Assembly: GCF_003202435.1 (NCBI RefSeq)
Contig: NZ_QJHK01000017.1
Span: 1-64,000 of the forward strand
DNA length: 64,000 bases
Origin: Flavobacterium cheongpyeongense
GTDB lineage: Bacteria; Bacteroidota; Bacteroidia; Flavobacteriales; Flavobacteriaceae
Direction: 5' to 3'
Shown here: one piece after another, positions 51,706 through 63,100 of the stretch
How the letters are laid out: the number at the start of each line of letters is the position of its first letter
Numbering within the stretch: the first letter of the stretch is position 1
Position numbers and translations under genes: made by a program
Notes under the pieces: generated by a model
Databases searched by the model: none
What the model was told of the DNA's origin: nothing
Seen by the model: only the letters and a program-made list of their open reading frames with translations

Positions 51706-52707
51706 TTAATTATTACCGTAATTAGGGCAACCAAAGCATTTACGGCTCAGGTCAAACTGATAAGTTAATGAAAGTTCATAAACACCTCCGGTTCTTCCTA
51801 TTTTCGTAGTATTGAGATCGTATGAAAGTCCCAATCGCAAATGTTCGTATTGCAATCCCGTAAAAAAGTTGACAGAGGTAAGCAATTCGTTGTTCATACC
51901 ATTTTTAGATGGATTTGTTACGAAGGTTGTTCCAAAAAACATTTTTTCAAATAAAATAGAAGCCCCCATATCCAGACGATTATAGCGCCCTTGCTGCATA
52001 TAATTTGAGGTCACAAACATTTTCGTTTCATACGGAAAAAACAACACATCAATATAATCAGCCACCAGAAATTCATATCCGCTGCTTAGCGAGAAAAAGG
52101 TGTTTAAGGGCAGGTTGCCGTTTGCACTCAGGGCAATATTTGGCCTGTTGAGGTGTTTCATTGAAAGACCAATCCAAAGATCATCAGTATTAAAAACCAT
52201 ACCTGCAGATACATCAAAAAAAGTGATTTTATCGTTTGCTAGCAAAGGATCTATAGAAGTGGCATTGTTTGGACCGTTTATGTTAATCTGATCTTCCAGT
52301 AATAAATTTCCAAAGGCAAATGATTTTAAACCAAAACCGGCTTCGATACCCGGTCTGAAAGTCCAGTCGTCATTGATTCTTACCCGATAAGCATAATTGG
52401 CATTGATTTGTGTGAAATTATATTTGGAAGCATTTTCACGCTGGTTTAAAATATTCAAGCCAATTCCACTATTGAGCTTATCACTCCAGGTATTTACAAA
52501 GGCATAATCTGTGTCAACGCTTAAATCTAACTCAGGCCATTGTTCACGATGAATGATTCCGGTATAAGTGGTTTCCATAAATCCTGTAAAACCAGGGTTT
52601 AAGGTTTCGGGAACTAAAAAATATTGTGTAAAAATAGGATCCTGTGCTCTTGTTTTGGTATAAAAACAACATGTTATCAGTATAACAAATAGTAATTTTA
52701 ATCTCAT
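51706..52707 (-). CDS. Type IX secretion membrane protein, PorP/SprF family
   Basis: 333 residues with signal peptide MRLKLLFVILITCCFYTKTRAQ. The family start DPIFTQYFLVPETLNPGFTGF is clear, followed by an outer-membrane beta-barrel pattern ending in LSLTYQFDLSRKCF. PorP/SprF proteins anchor or export particular T9SS adhesins encoded next to them. Here the gene follows the giant adhesin by 17 bp, the standard pairing in Bacteroidota, so it is probably dedicated to that protein. Confidence 0.95.
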   Translation of the reverse strand: MRLKLLFVILITCCFYTKTRAQDPIFTQYFLVPETLNPGFTGFMETTYTGIIHREQWPELDLSVDTDYAFVNTWSDKLNSGIGLNILNQRENASKYNFTQINANYAYRVRINDDWTFRPGIEAGFGLKSFAFGNLLLEDQININGPNNATSIDPLLANDKITFFDVSAGMVFNTDDLWIGLSMKHLNRPNIALSANGNLPLNTFFSLSSGYEFLVADYIDVLFFPYETKMFVTSNYMQQGRYNRLDMGASILFEKMFFGTTFVTNPSKNGMNNELLTSVNFFTGLQYEHLRLGLSYDLNTTKIGRTGGVYELSLTYQFDLSRKCFGCPNYGNN

Positions 52708-52724
52708 TTTTTAATATGTTGCTT

Positions 52725-55700
52725 TTATTTAATTAATGTTAATGATCCTTTTTCGGTTATGGTATGATTGTAAAACGTTTTGGCAGTTATCCTGAAATAG
52801 TAATTACCATTTTCAGCATCCAGATCTTTAATTTTTCCTCTCCAGCCATGAATGTTTACTCCTGTTTCGGTATAAATAATACCTCCCCATGTATCGAAGA
52901 TATCAAGGGTTACATTGTTTAATCCCTGAAATACCGGTGCAAATGAATCGTTGATTCCGTCATTATTGGGAGTAAAAGCGTTTGGCATAACCAAAGTGTA
53001 TCCTTTTTCCACAAGAATGCTGGTTTCATAAGAATAGCTGCATCCAAAAGGATAGTTAACGACTTGTTTTATGGTGTAAGTACCTTCTCTGGTATAAATA
53101 TGCTCCGGATTTGTTTCAGTTGAAAAATTACCATCTCCAAAATCCCATGACATACTTGTAAAATCTCCCGTGGCTAAATTGGTGAATTTAACAGGGTCGT
53201 AAATAGCAAACAAGTCAAACATTTCTTTTCCATAAGAGCTTGTAGAGAAATTTGCGACACCCAAAACAGGTTTATTAACATTATGAGAAACATCAAAAGT
53301 ACAGCCAAAACTATCGGTAACGGTAAAAATGATTAATCCTTTATTATCGGTTTTCATTATTTCGCCATTAACACCGGAAACAACTCCGTCTGACCATTTT
53401 AAAGTATAGGGAGGAATACCACCCTTTACATGTCCTACGAATGTCTGATCTACAAATCGGGTATCACAATTAAAGTCAGTTAAAACTTCAATTGTAGGGG
53501 TAAGCTGCTCAAATCGGATAATTTTAAAAGTATCTGATTTTTTACAGCCTCGGGAATCTGTCACCGTAACCGTGTAGTTGTCAGGAGTAAGCTGACTCAA
53601 GTCTTCAGTTTTGGCACCATTAGACCACGCATAAGTGTAAGGCGCTGTGCCGCCTGTAACAACAAGGTCGATAACCCCGGTATTTGCTTTAACGCAGTCA
53701 AGCGGGTTGGAGACATCTCCTCTTATTTCTAATTCAAGCGGATCAACAACAATATATTCTGCTTCTATTACACATAATTTTGCATCGGTAATTTTTACTT
53801 TATAGCTTCCCGGGCCAAGGTTATTTCTTTCAATTCCGGCTGTAGAACCATCACTCCATTCTAGTTTAAGCGGTGCCTGCCCGCCAACAAGATTAAGTCG
53901 GATGTGAGCATCATTTGCTCCATGGCATGAAATATTTTGAAAGTCCGGATCGATTTTAAAAACTGGCGCATTGTTAACCGTTATTGGAAATACTTTCGGA
54001 CATCCTAAGGCATCTGTAATCGTAATTGAATAATTTCCTGCAGATAAATTAGATTGCTCCATTCCGGTTCCTAAATTACTCCATTTTATAATATACGGAT
54101 CACCCGTAGCAAAAGGAACACCGCCGGTTATGTTATTAATTTTTATGACTCCGTCCCTAATACTGTAGCACGTCAAATGAGTTACAGAGTAGTCTAATTT
54201 AATTTCAGGGTTTTGCAGTATTTCAACTTTTAAATCTTTTGTACAACCCGAATTATCGGTAACGGTTAAATTATAGGTACCGGCATAAAGGTTTTTTAAA
54301 TTTTGAAGATTACTTCTAAAACCGTTTGGTCCGGTCCAGCTGTAACGGTGACTAGGTCTTCCTCCTGATGAACTTACATTAACTTCACCAGTATTATATC
54401 CGTAGCATAAAACATCAACCTGGCTTTCCCATTTTACTTCCAGTAAAGGAGGTTCGATAATGGTAAAAGTTTGTCCTGTAAGTTCGCCACAATTATTGGC
54501 TTCTTTTATTTTTACCTGATAAACTCCTTTGTCCAGATTATTCAGGTTTCCGGAATTAACAGGATATGGACTTCCATCTTTTGTCCAGACAAAATTGTAA
54601 GGAGGTGTACCGCCGGTTACATTGGTATTAATGTTTCCATTTTTTGATCCAAAACAGGTTATGTCGTTTTTACCTTCACTGGTGATCCTGAATTCTCCAG
54701 GCTCTGAGACATAATAGGATGTATTAAAAGGGCAACCACCATCATCTGTAATTGATAAATAATAGGTTCCCGCTTTTAAATTAGAAATATCCTCATCAAA
54801 ACTTTTAAAATTGTTAGGACCTGTCCAGGATATAATATAAGGTTTCCCTGTTGTACGGGGTGTCCCTCCAGTGATAGTTAAAGTAATAGAGCCATCACCA
54901 AATCCATAACAAGTTACATTTTTTATATTTTGAACCACTTTTATTATTGGCTCTACGGTGACTGTAACGGTAAAATCAGGACCTGGACACGATGCCGATA
55001 TTGGTGATACAGTATAGGTTACCGTTGCAGGACTGGTAGTGTTATTTATCAGTGTCTGGCTAATACTTGTTCTTGGACTCGATTGCGCACTTGCACCGCT
55101 AATCGCACCCGGAGGAGAAACTATGGGAGTAGACCATATATAAGTAGTCCCGGATGGGACATTATCGGTTGTTCCGTTACTGACAGGTGTAATCTGAAAA
55201 CTATCACCACTGCATATTTTTGCTGTTTTTGGAGTGATAACAGGGGAAAGTACCATGTCGACAGAGAAGCTTTTTGAATCTTCTGATGTTCCACAACTGT
55301 TTGTAACCTTAAAAGTAGCTTTATAAGTACCGGTTTTGGTATAATTAATAGGACCGGGATTAAGTGCTGTAGAAGTTGAAGGTGTACCTCCTGGAAAACT
55401 CCATTCGTATGTGATTTCTGAAGGCGGGGAACAGGTTTCCTCTACTGTTCCTACAGGATAAATGGTTGCCGTTTTGCAAAAATCTGAAATTGGTTTTAAC
55501 GATATAACTGGTTTCTTTTTTACATGGATTGCCTGAGTGGTTTCGCGCTCTATTCCACAAGAATTCCATGTTCTAAGTCTTAGATAATAAATTCCTGGGG
55601 TTATAAAATTAAAAGCAGGGTTTTTAGAAGATGAATATGTTCCGTTTGCAAAATTCCATTGACCTTTTCCTGATCCTGGTGAAGTTTCTTTACCACAATA

Positions 55701-57095
55701 GGTTGGAGAATAACCGGTCACATCCCAAAAGAAGCTTGAAACACCACAGCTTAAATTTGTATCAGTCGTATTGTTTATCTGAACCGTTTCTGATGCACAG
55801 GCATTGCCAAAAGTAAATTGTGGCTGTAATACGGGTTCCACACATATATATTGTGCAGCAGGAGTGATCCCGACACCACAAGGTGTTGTAGCATTCAGGG
55901 TAACTTTATAAGTACCTGGTAATGAATAGGAGTGATAGGGATTAACTTCTCTCGAAGTTGTACCATCTCCAAAATCCCATGTATAAACATTTACAGTACT
56001 ACAGCCATTAGTATAACCGGCATACGTTGAATTATTGAAGCGTACACCTGAATTTACACATGCAACTGACGGAATGCTAAAACTGATTACCGGCACGTCT
56101 AAAATAATAATGGGACCGGCAGTAAGATAGGTGCTTCCACAGGATGTTGTTATAGTTAGGGTAACGGTATTTCCAGACGGACAGTTGGCTCTTGTAAACT
56201 TATGAGGAATAGGGAAATTTTGTGAGGCTTGCGGATTCAAGCTATTATAATAAATTGAATTTTCTAATTGGGACTGAGTATAGTTTTGAGTAGAGCCGTC
56301 ACCGTAGTCAACAAAATATCTCGTGTCAGAAGGATTAAGCGCCCATGATCCAATTGCAAAATCCATAGGGTCTACAGGAACACATAAGTTGGTTGTGTTT
56401 CCCGGAGCGATAAGTGCACCAATTGGGTTATTGGAATTTTTAACTACATACGTTACAGAGTTATTACAGCTATTATTTCCAACGCCTGTAATCACCATAT
56501 TGAAAGAACCTAATTTTTGATATTGATGTGTTTTCGGAAAAGTGACATTTGTCTCTGTACTGCCATCGCCCCAGTCTACATTATAGGAGGCAATGCATGA
56601 AGCAGAAGCTGAACTGTTTCCAACAGTAATAGTGTATTTTGGATTCGAGTTGTTATCCCCGCATCTTTCAAAAGGTTTGTTAGATCCGGGAGCATTAAGG
56701 TCAGTAAACTTTAAATCGGGTTTTTCTTTTACAAAAACGTCTTTCGTTATCGAATTTACCTGACCAGTAGCATCTGTAACTGTTAGTTTTACAGTAAATT
56801 TTTGAGTTCCGCAGCCAAGTGCAGTAAAAGCGTGACTTGGGTTAATCTCAGTAGACGTTTTTCCATCGCCAAATTCCCATTTGTAAATAAAAGGACCATT
56901 TCCGTTCACAATTGCGTTGAATGTTACCGGTGTTCCTGAACAAGCACCGTCATTAGTAAAGCTAAAATCGACGTTAGGAGCGACTAAATTGTTGCAATTT
57001 TTAGTAGTGAAATTACTTCTGTCGTTATGATTATAACTGTAAGAAGCAGTAATGATTAAAATAAAAAGTAATGTTAAGAAGTAAAGTTTCTTCAT
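52725..57095 (-). CDS. Giant PKD/SprB-repeat adhesin with CHU_C (T9SS type B) sorting domain
   Basis: 1456 residues from the ATG at 57095 (signal peptide MKKLYFLTLLFILIITASYS). An earlier in-frame ATG at 57149 lies upstream of a good promoter and is rejected. The N-terminal half has several PKD-like domains (YKWEFGDGKTSTEINPSHAF; YTWDFGDGTTSREVNPYHSY). The middle has about seven SprB repeats (VTCYGFGDGSITLTITGGTP; ITCFGSKNGNINTNVTGGTPPYNFVW; CHGANDAHIRLNLVGGQAP). One more PKD (SMSWDFGDGNFSTETNPEHIY) precedes the gliding-motility C-terminal domain (MPNAFTPNNDGINDSFAP). Exported by T9SS to the cell surface; likely adhesion or gliding. Confidence 0.95.
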   Translation of the reverse strand: MKKLYFLTLLFILIITASYSYNHNDRSNFTTKNCNNLVAPNVDFSFTNDGACSGTPVTFNAIVNGNGPFIYKWEFGDGKTSTEINPSHAFTALGCGTQKFTVKLTVTDATGQVNSITKDVFVKEKPDLKFTDLNAPGSNKPFERCGDNNSNPKYTITVGNSSASASCIASYNVDWGDGSTETNVTFPKTHQYQKLGSFNMVITGVGNNSCNNSVTYVVKNSNNPIGALIAPGNTTNLCVPVDPMDFAIGSWALNPSDTRYFVDYGDGSTQNYTQSQLENSIYYNSLNPQASQNFPIPHKFTRANCPSGNTVTLTITTSCGSTYLTAGPIIILDVPVISFSIPSVACVNSGVRFNNSTYAGYTNGCSTVNVYTWDFGDGTTSREVNPYHSYSLPGTYKVTLNATTPCGVGITPAAQYICVEPVLQPQFTFGNACASETVQINNTTDTNLSCGVSSFFWDVTGYSPTYCGKETSPGSGKGQWNFANGTYSSSKNPAFNFITPGIYYLRLRTWNSCGIERETTQAIHVKKKPVISLKPISDFCKTATIYPVGTVEETCSPPSEITYEWSFPGGTPSTSTALNPGPINYTKTGTYKATFKVTNSCGTSEDSKSFSVDMVLSPVITPKTAKICSGDSFQITPVSNGTTDNVPSGTTYIWSTPIVSPPGAISGASAQSSPRTSISQTLINNTTSPATVTYTVSPISASCPGPDFTVTVTVEPIIKVVQNIKNVTCYGFGDGSITLTITGGTPRTTGKPYIISWTGPNNFKSFDEDISNLKAGTYYLSITDDGGCPFNTSYYVSEPGEFRITSEGKNDITCFGSKNGNINTNVTGGTPPYNFVWTKDGSPYPVNSGNLNNLDKGVYQVKIKEANNCGELTGQTFTIIEPPLLEVKWESQVDVLCYGYNTGEVNVSSSGGRPSHRYSWTGPNGFRSNLQNLKNLYAGTYNLTVTDNSGCTKDLKVEILQNPEIKLDYSVTHLTCYSIRDGVIKINNITGGVPFATGDPYIIKWSNLGTGMEQSNLSAGNYSITITDALGCPKVFPITVNNAPVFKIDPDFQNISCHGANDAHIRLNLVGGQAPLKLEWSDGSTAGIERNNLGPGSYKVKITDAKLCVIEAEYIVVDPLELEIRGDVSNPLDCVKANTGVIDLVVTGGTAPYTYAWSNGAKTEDLSQLTPDNYTVTVTDSRGCKKSDTFKIIRFEQLTPTIEVLTDFNCDTRFVDQTFVGHVKGGIPPYTLKWSDGVVSGVNGEIMKTDNKGLIIFTVTDSFGCTFDVSHNVNKPVLGVANFSTSSYGKEMFDLFAIYDPVKFTNLATGDFTSMSWDFGDGNFSTETNPEHIYTREGTYTIKQVVNYPFGCSYSYETSILVEKGYTLVMPNAFTPNNDGINDSFAPVFQGLNNVTLDIFDTWGGIIYTETGVNIHGWRGKIKDLDAENGNYYFRITAKTFYNHTITEKGSLTLIK

Positions 57096-57122
57096 GTAGT
57101 ATAATTCGGTTATTTTCGGTAG

Positions 57123-57146
57123 TAAAAGTATGTGTTTTTTTTTTAT
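57123..57146 (-). promoter_or_regulatory. Promoter of the adhesin operon
   Basis: On the minus strand TACTTTTA (57123-57130, 7 of 8 to TAnnTTTG) follows a TTTG/TTG element by about 16 bp. It lies 27 bp before the ATG at 57095 and fixes that start. Confidence 0.5.
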
Positions 57147-57348
57147 CAAAGAAAGATTACGAATAATGATTTTGAATCATTTGTAAGTTTTATAGCAAAA
57201 TTGGTTTCACCTGAAATTTTCTTTTGTGGAGATAAAGCACTAATCATTTATATAATAGTTTAACTCTTTCACAATAAATCAAAAGAATCAAATAATAATC
57301 AGAACCTTGTAAATAATAATTGTTATTATGATACTAATAAACATATTA

Positions 57349-57356
57349 TACATTTG
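57349..57356 (+). promoter_or_regulatory. -7 box TACATTTG of the kinase gene
   Basis: A perfect TAnnTTTG box 26 bp before the GTG start at 57383. A TTG at 57320-57322 is 26 bp upstream, slightly wide. The 287-bp region to the divergent adhesin gene has no other feature. Confidence 0.5.
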
Positions 57357-57382
57357 TCAGACAACAACCAAAAACAAGAAAA

Positions 57383-59314
57383 GTGAATCTAAAATTACAG
57401 CTTATAATTTTCTTTTTCGTATTTCACATCTGCGGAATATTCCATGGGCAAAATGTTCAGCTAGATAGTTTAAAAGGAATTGTTGAGAATACTAAAGTTG
57501 ATACAGTAAGAGCCGATAGGTACAATAAAATAGCTGATTTATATAAAGAAATCGATCCTGATTTGACTTTTTCTTACGCTCAGAAAGCAATTGTGATCAG
57601 TTTAAAAAAAGAATACCATTTTGGACTTGCAACGGCTTATGTAAACAAAGGAAATGCTTCTATTATTCTGGGAAATTATAAAGAGGCATTGAAATTCTTT
57701 AAAAAGGCACAATTAGAATTTGAAACCGCATTACTAAAAGAAACGAATAAAAAGAGAATAAAAAGCGGTCTGGCACGTGCTTTTGCAAGTTCAGGAGTTG
57801 TATATTCAGAACAAGGCGATTATACCTCATCTTTAAAAAATTATGAAAAAGCCCTAAAATTATATCAGCAGATTGACGAAAAGGAAGGCATTTCTAAAAC
57901 CCTGAATAATATTGGAATCCTTTACAAATCTCAACAAAAATACTCTAAAGCATTACAATATCTTAAAGAGGCTCACAAGATGCAAACCATTTTAAGTGAA
58001 AAAAATGCTCCTATGACATTGACTAATATTGGTGTTATTTATTTTGAAACCGGAGAATATCAAAATGCAATTCAGTTTTACCGAAAAGCTCAAAAAGGAT
58101 TTGAGCATAACGAAAACAAACGTGGTTCTGCATTACTCAATAATTATTTAGGAGATTATTACAAAGTACAGAAGAATTTTACTCTGGCGAATGAATATTA
58201 TCAGAAATCATTGGCTTTGTATGAGGAAATTCAGAATAAATTCGGTGCTTCTCTTGCTTTGTATAACATTGGATTGTTATTACAGGAGCAGAGAAAATAC
58301 AAAGAAGCTTTACGCTTTGCTACGAAATCATTAGCCTATGCTGAGGAAATTGGTGTTCTGGATCAAACTTTTCATACAGAGGAGTTGTTAAGTGAATTGT
58401 ACGAATCCTTAAAAGAACCTGAAGCAGCACTGGTTCACTATAAAAAATGCATTATTGCCCGTGACAGTATCAGCAATCAGGAGACCAGCAAAAAGTTTGC
58501 AATGGCCGAAATGAATTATGAGTACAAGAAAAAAGAGGCCTTACTTTCGGAAAAGCACAAAAGAGAATTTCAATTGATTGTGTTCTCTGTTTTGGGAGGG
58601 ATTTTGCTACTTGTTTTAGGCTGGGTAATTTATAACCGAATGCAGGTAAAACGCCAGCTCACACTTAAAAAAGAATTAGCTGAGTATGAACAGAAAGCAC
58701 TGCATCTGCAAATGAATCCTCATTTTGTATTCAACTGTCTGAGCTCGATTTCGAGTTTTATTGTGCAGAACGGAACCGATTCGGCTCTGAAATATTTATC
58801 GAAATTTTCAAAGCTCATGCGTCTGACGCTCGAATATTCTAAAGGCTCTCTTATTCCGATTGATAAGGAAATTGAAAGTCTTCAGAATTATCTGGAACTG
58901 GAACAGCTTCGTTTTGATAATAAATTTGAATTCGAAATCAATTCAACTGAAAATGTAGAATTTAACGTAGGACTGCCTCCGTTGCTGATTCAGCCTTTTG
59001 TTGAAAATGCGATTCTTCACGGTCTGGTTCCTAAAAATGGTAAAGGAAAAATAAACGTTGATTTTGATGTGCAGAACGAACAGCTGATTTGTACGATTAC
59101 CGATGACGGAATTGGTTTGTCTGAATCGAAACTGCTCAAAGAAAATTCGGTTACAGCCCATCGTTCAATGGCCTTGAGCATTACAAAAAAGCGTTTGAAA
59201 ATTATGGAATCCATAACTTCTAAGTCGGCTAAAATTGAAATACAGGAGTTAAAGTCTGACTCTCAAACAGGTACCAAAGCAATTTTATATTTGCCGGTTC
59301 AATATATATCATAA
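57383..59314 (+). CDS. TPR sensor histidine kinase, LytS type
   Basis: 643 residues from a GTG start. Signal peptide LKLQLIIFFFVFHICGIFHG, TPR repeats about 30-390 (KTLNNIGILYKSQQKYSKALQYLKEAHKMQ; ALYNIGLLLQEQRKYKEALRFATKSL), membrane span about 402-420 (LIVFSVLGGILLLVLGWVIY). The kinase has the His_kinase box LHLQMNPHFVFNCLSSIS and ATPase motifs FVENAILHGL and ITDDGIGL. It phosphorylates the LytTR regulator 12 bp downstream. Divergent to the adhesin operon, so it may control it. Confidence 0.94.
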   Translation: MNLKLQLIIFFFVFHICGIFHGQNVQLDSLKGIVENTKVDTVRADRYNKIADLYKEIDPDLTFSYAQKAIVISLKKEYHFGLATAYVNKGNASIILGNYKEALKFFKKAQLEFETALLKETNKKRIKSGLARAFASSGVVYSEQGDYTSSLKNYEKALKLYQQIDEKEGISKTLNNIGILYKSQQKYSKALQYLKEAHKMQTILSEKNAPMTLTNIGVIYFETGEYQNAIQFYRKAQKGFEHNENKRGSALLNNYLGDYYKVQKNFTLANEYYQKSLALYEEIQNKFGASLALYNIGLLLQEQRKYKEALRFATKSLAYAEEIGVLDQTFHTEELLSELYESLKEPEAALVHYKKCIIARDSISNQETSKKFAMAEMNYEYKKKEALLSEKHKREFQLIVFSVLGGILLLVLGWVIYNRMQVKRQLTLKKELAEYEQKALHLQMNPHFVFNCLSSISSFIVQNGTDSALKYLSKFSKLMRLTLEYSKGSLIPIDKEIESLQNYLELEQLRFDNKFEFEINSTENVEFNVGLPPLLIQPFVENAILHGLVPKNGKGKINVDFDVQNEQLICTITDDGIGLSESKLLKENSVTAHRSMALSITKKRLKIMESITSKSAKIEIQELKSDSQTGTKAILYLPVQYIS

Positions 59315-59326
59315 TCCCACAAGCCA

Positions 59327-60088
59327 ATGATCACAGCATTACTAATTGACGATGACAAACATTTAAGGACAGGTTTAAAAGCACTTTTGGAGCGTTATAC
59401 TAATGATATTTTTATTATTGGTGAAGCCGAAAGTGTCAAAACAGGAATAGCTGCTATTGAAAAACTAAAGCCTCAGGTTATTTTTCTTGATATCCATTTG
59501 ACGGACGGAACTGGTTTTGATATTCTGGAAAATCTTTCGAAAGTAAACGGAAAACTAAAGGCACATGTTGTTTTTATAACAGCTCATGAGCAATATGCTT
59601 TAAAAGCGTTTAAGTTCAGTGCCCTGGATTTTATTTTAAAACCTGTTGATCCGGAAGAGTTACAGGATACAATAGTAAAAATAAAAGATGCAGCGGGTAA
59701 AAAGAACTCTTTTGAAAACATTGATTTGCTGCTCGAAAACATTCGGAAAAAAGTAGATAATTTCAAACGGATTGCTTTATCGACCAGCGACGGAATTCAT
59801 TTATTTGAAGTCGCAGATATTATTCGTTGTGAAGCTAAAGCCAATTATACCGAGTTTTTTATCAAAAATCACAAACCGGTTCTGATTTCAAAAACATTAA
59901 AAGAATACGAAGAAATGCTTACAGAACATGGCTTCGAACGCATTCACCAATCACATTTAATCAACCTTTCTTACTTGAAATCGTATATAAAATCAGACGG
60001 TGGTTATGTCATTATGGCTGATAACAGCAATATTCCAATTGCCCAAAGTAAAAAGGAAAAACTACAGGAACTGATCAAATCCTTATAA
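59327..60088 (+). CDS. LytTR-family response regulator
   Basis: 253 residues. Receiver with D8-D9-D10 and phospho-acceptor D55 (VIFLDIHLTDGTGFDIL), T in FITAHEQYALKAF and K in DFILKPV. The C-terminal LytTR DNA-binding domain is typical (HLFEVADIIRCEAKANYTEFFI; FERIHQSHLINLSYLKSYIKSDGGYVIMADNSNIPIAQSKKEKL). Partner of the preceding LytS-type kinase. Confidence 0.96.
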   Translation: MITALLIDDDKHLRTGLKALLERYTNDIFIIGEAESVKTGIAAIEKLKPQVIFLDIHLTDGTGFDILENLSKVNGKLKAHVVFITAHEQYALKAFKFSALDFILKPVDPEELQDTIVKIKDAAGKKNSFENIDLLLENIRKKVDNFKRIALSTSDGIHLFEVADIIRCEAKANYTEFFIKNHKPVLISKTLKEYEEMLTEHGFERIHQSHLINLSYLKSYIKSDGGYVIMADNSNIPIAQSKKEKLQELIKSL

Positions 60089-60128
60089 GATATATCTCCA
60101 AACTATAAACTAATCCTAAATAATTATT

Positions 60129-63100
60129 ATGCAAAGAAAAATACTTTTGTTTGTGCTGTTACTAACCACGATAGTAAAGGCACAAAATGTTGCTATCCCC
60201 GATGCAAATTTCAAAGCCAAATTGCTGGAAGCTGATGTTACAAATTCCATAGCACTAAATGCTGCCGGAATCTCAATTAAAATCGACGCCAACAACAACG
60301 GCGAAATTGATACTAATGAAGCCTTGGCAGTATTTCAGCTGAAAGTTTCGAATTCAGGAATTCTTAACTTGACCGGGATTGCCAGTTTTGCCAATCTTAA
60401 AAATTTAGATTGTTCCAGTAACATTCTTTTAAACCTGGATGTTACAGCTTTGACCAATCTGACGAACTTAAATTGTTCTGTCAATTATTTGACGACATTC
60501 AATGTCAGTACATTAACCAATCTTGTCAACCTTTTTCTGGACCAAAACCAACTAACAAGTCTGAATATTAGTGGTTTGAATAATCTTAAAATTTTATTCT
60601 GCAGCAACAATAAACTAGCGAGCCTTAATGTAAATGGTTCAACCAGTCTTAAAACGCTATATTGCAGCAACAATCAACTGACAAGCCTTGATCTTAGCGG
60701 ATTAACCAATCTGGATATACTGCTCTGCGAAACCAATAAACTCACCAATCTTAATGTAAGCGGATTAACCAATCTTAAATCATTGATGTGCAGTTATAAT
60801 AATTTGGCTAATCTGAACTTAAATGGGGTAACAAATCTTGATAAACTGGAATGTAATTATAACATGCTTACCAGTCTGGATGTTAGTACTCTGACTAAAC
60901 TTACTTATCTTTCTTGCTTTTACAATCAAATTACAAGTTTAGATTTAGGCAGTACAACTCTTTTAACAGATTTAAGCTGCGGCGAAAATCATATTACAAC
61001 TCTAAATCTAAATGGATTAAGCAATCTTAAAACTTTGGCATGTTCCTATTTGCCTGATAATTTAGTTATTAATGGAACTGATTTAACGGCTTTAAAAACG
61101 TTTCAATACACAGGTTCTAATTCAGTTTTAACCTTAAATGGTTTTCCGAATATTGAAAATCTGAATTTAAATTTAACTCCGGCAAACATCACATTAAATG
61201 TATCCGGGTTTAGTGCTCTTGCCAACATTTATCTGTTTAATAACCAAACTACCAGTTTGACTGTAAACGGTTCAGGTACAACTCATATTAAATCGATCAA
61301 TTGTTCTAATGGTACACTTACAAGTTTAAATTTAAACGGTTTAAGCAATCTTGCTTCCTTAAACTGCAACAATAATAAACTGACGAGCCTAAATTTAACT
61401 AATTTGACCAATTTGACTTATTTGAATTTTGGCGTAAACAAAATGACCAGTATCAATTTAAGCAGTGTTCCAAATTTGAAACATCTGGATTGCAACAATA
61501 ACGTACTGGGGAGTTTAGATGTAAGCGGATTATCAAATCTGGAATATTTAGATTGTTCGAATCATATTTCGATAAACGCAATAGGCAACCAAATTACTTC
61601 TTTAGCTGTTGGGGGATTAACAAAACTAAAATATTTAGATTGTTCCAATTATGGTTATGATGGGGTTTTGGGAGCATTAGGAAACGTAATTACTTCTTTG
61701 GATGTAAATAATTTAACGCTGCTGGAACAATTAAAATGTTCCAAAAACCGTCTTCCCTCGTTAATTGTAAACGAATTGACAAATCTGACTACTTTAGATT
61801 GTTCGTATAATTTATTGACGAGTTTAGATTTGATAGGATTGACACAATTGACAAATTTGAATTACGCTCATAATCAATTGTCAAATCTTAATATGGTTGG
61901 ATTGGTAAATATTAAAGAATTAGACTGTTCCTATAATACTATAAGCACGTTAAATGTTTTAGGAATGCCTAACATTACAACATTAAATTGCAGCTATAAT
62001 GCCCTTACTACTTTAGATTTAAATGGACTAAGTCAGCTTACAAAACTACATTGCGGTAATAATCTACTCACAAATCTCGATGTAAATACGTTTACAAACC
62101 TGACTGAATTAAGCTGTAACAATAACAAACTGACGACGCTGGATGTAAATAATTTAACCAACCTTGACTATTTGCAATGCGGTGCTAATAAACTTTCAGG
62201 TCTGAATGTAAGCAACCTGACAAAACTGACAAGTTTGTATTGCAGCGGTAATGAGCTGACAAATCTTGATATCAGCAGTTTAACGTCATTATTATATTTA
62301 GGATGCAGTGTTAATCAGCTTACGTCTATTGATCTTACAGCTTTGACCAATCTTTTGGATATAGAATGCAGAAACAATCAATTAGCGAATATTGATATCA
62401 GTACTTTATCAAATTTGAGGTCTATTGATTGTAGATTTAATCAAATTACAAATCTTGATGTAAGTAATTGCCCTGAACTTCATACTGTATCTTGTACTAA
62501 CAATCAAATTACAACCCTTGATGTGAGTTCATTAAAAAATCTTTCAGGTTTACATTGTGCTAATAATTTGCTCACGAATTTATTCATGAAAAACGGGCGC
62601 AACGAAAGCAATCTCGATTTTTCCGGAAATCCAGGCTTAGCTTACATTTGTGCCGATGATGCTCAAATGGGGTATGTGCAATCGCAACTGAACAGTATGG
62701 GAATGACAGCAACAGTGGCTAACTCTTACTGCAGCTTTACTCCGGGAGGACAACACAATACAGTAGTAGGAACCACAATATTTGATGGAAATAATAACGG
62801 CTGTAATCTTAACGATCCTTTGCATCCGAACATCCGAATTGATATAAACGATGGCACTACTACAGGTTCTGCTTTTACAAATACTGACGGAACTTCTACA
62901 TTCTATACCCAGGCAGGAACTTATAGTATATTCCCAAACATAGAAAATGCAGGGGCTTTCAATATCTCACCTGCAAGTACTACCATTGACTTTACTGATA
63001 ATAACTACAATACAAATTATCAAAGCTTTTGTTTGTCAGCAAATGGCGTACATCCGGATGTCGAAATAGTGATTAGCCCAATCACGCCTGCAAGACCCGG

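Noticed and set aside
60361..62600. Noncoding 63-bp tandem repeat
   Set aside because: The period is exactly 21 codons and the translation is a continuous leucine-rich repeat in one open frame.
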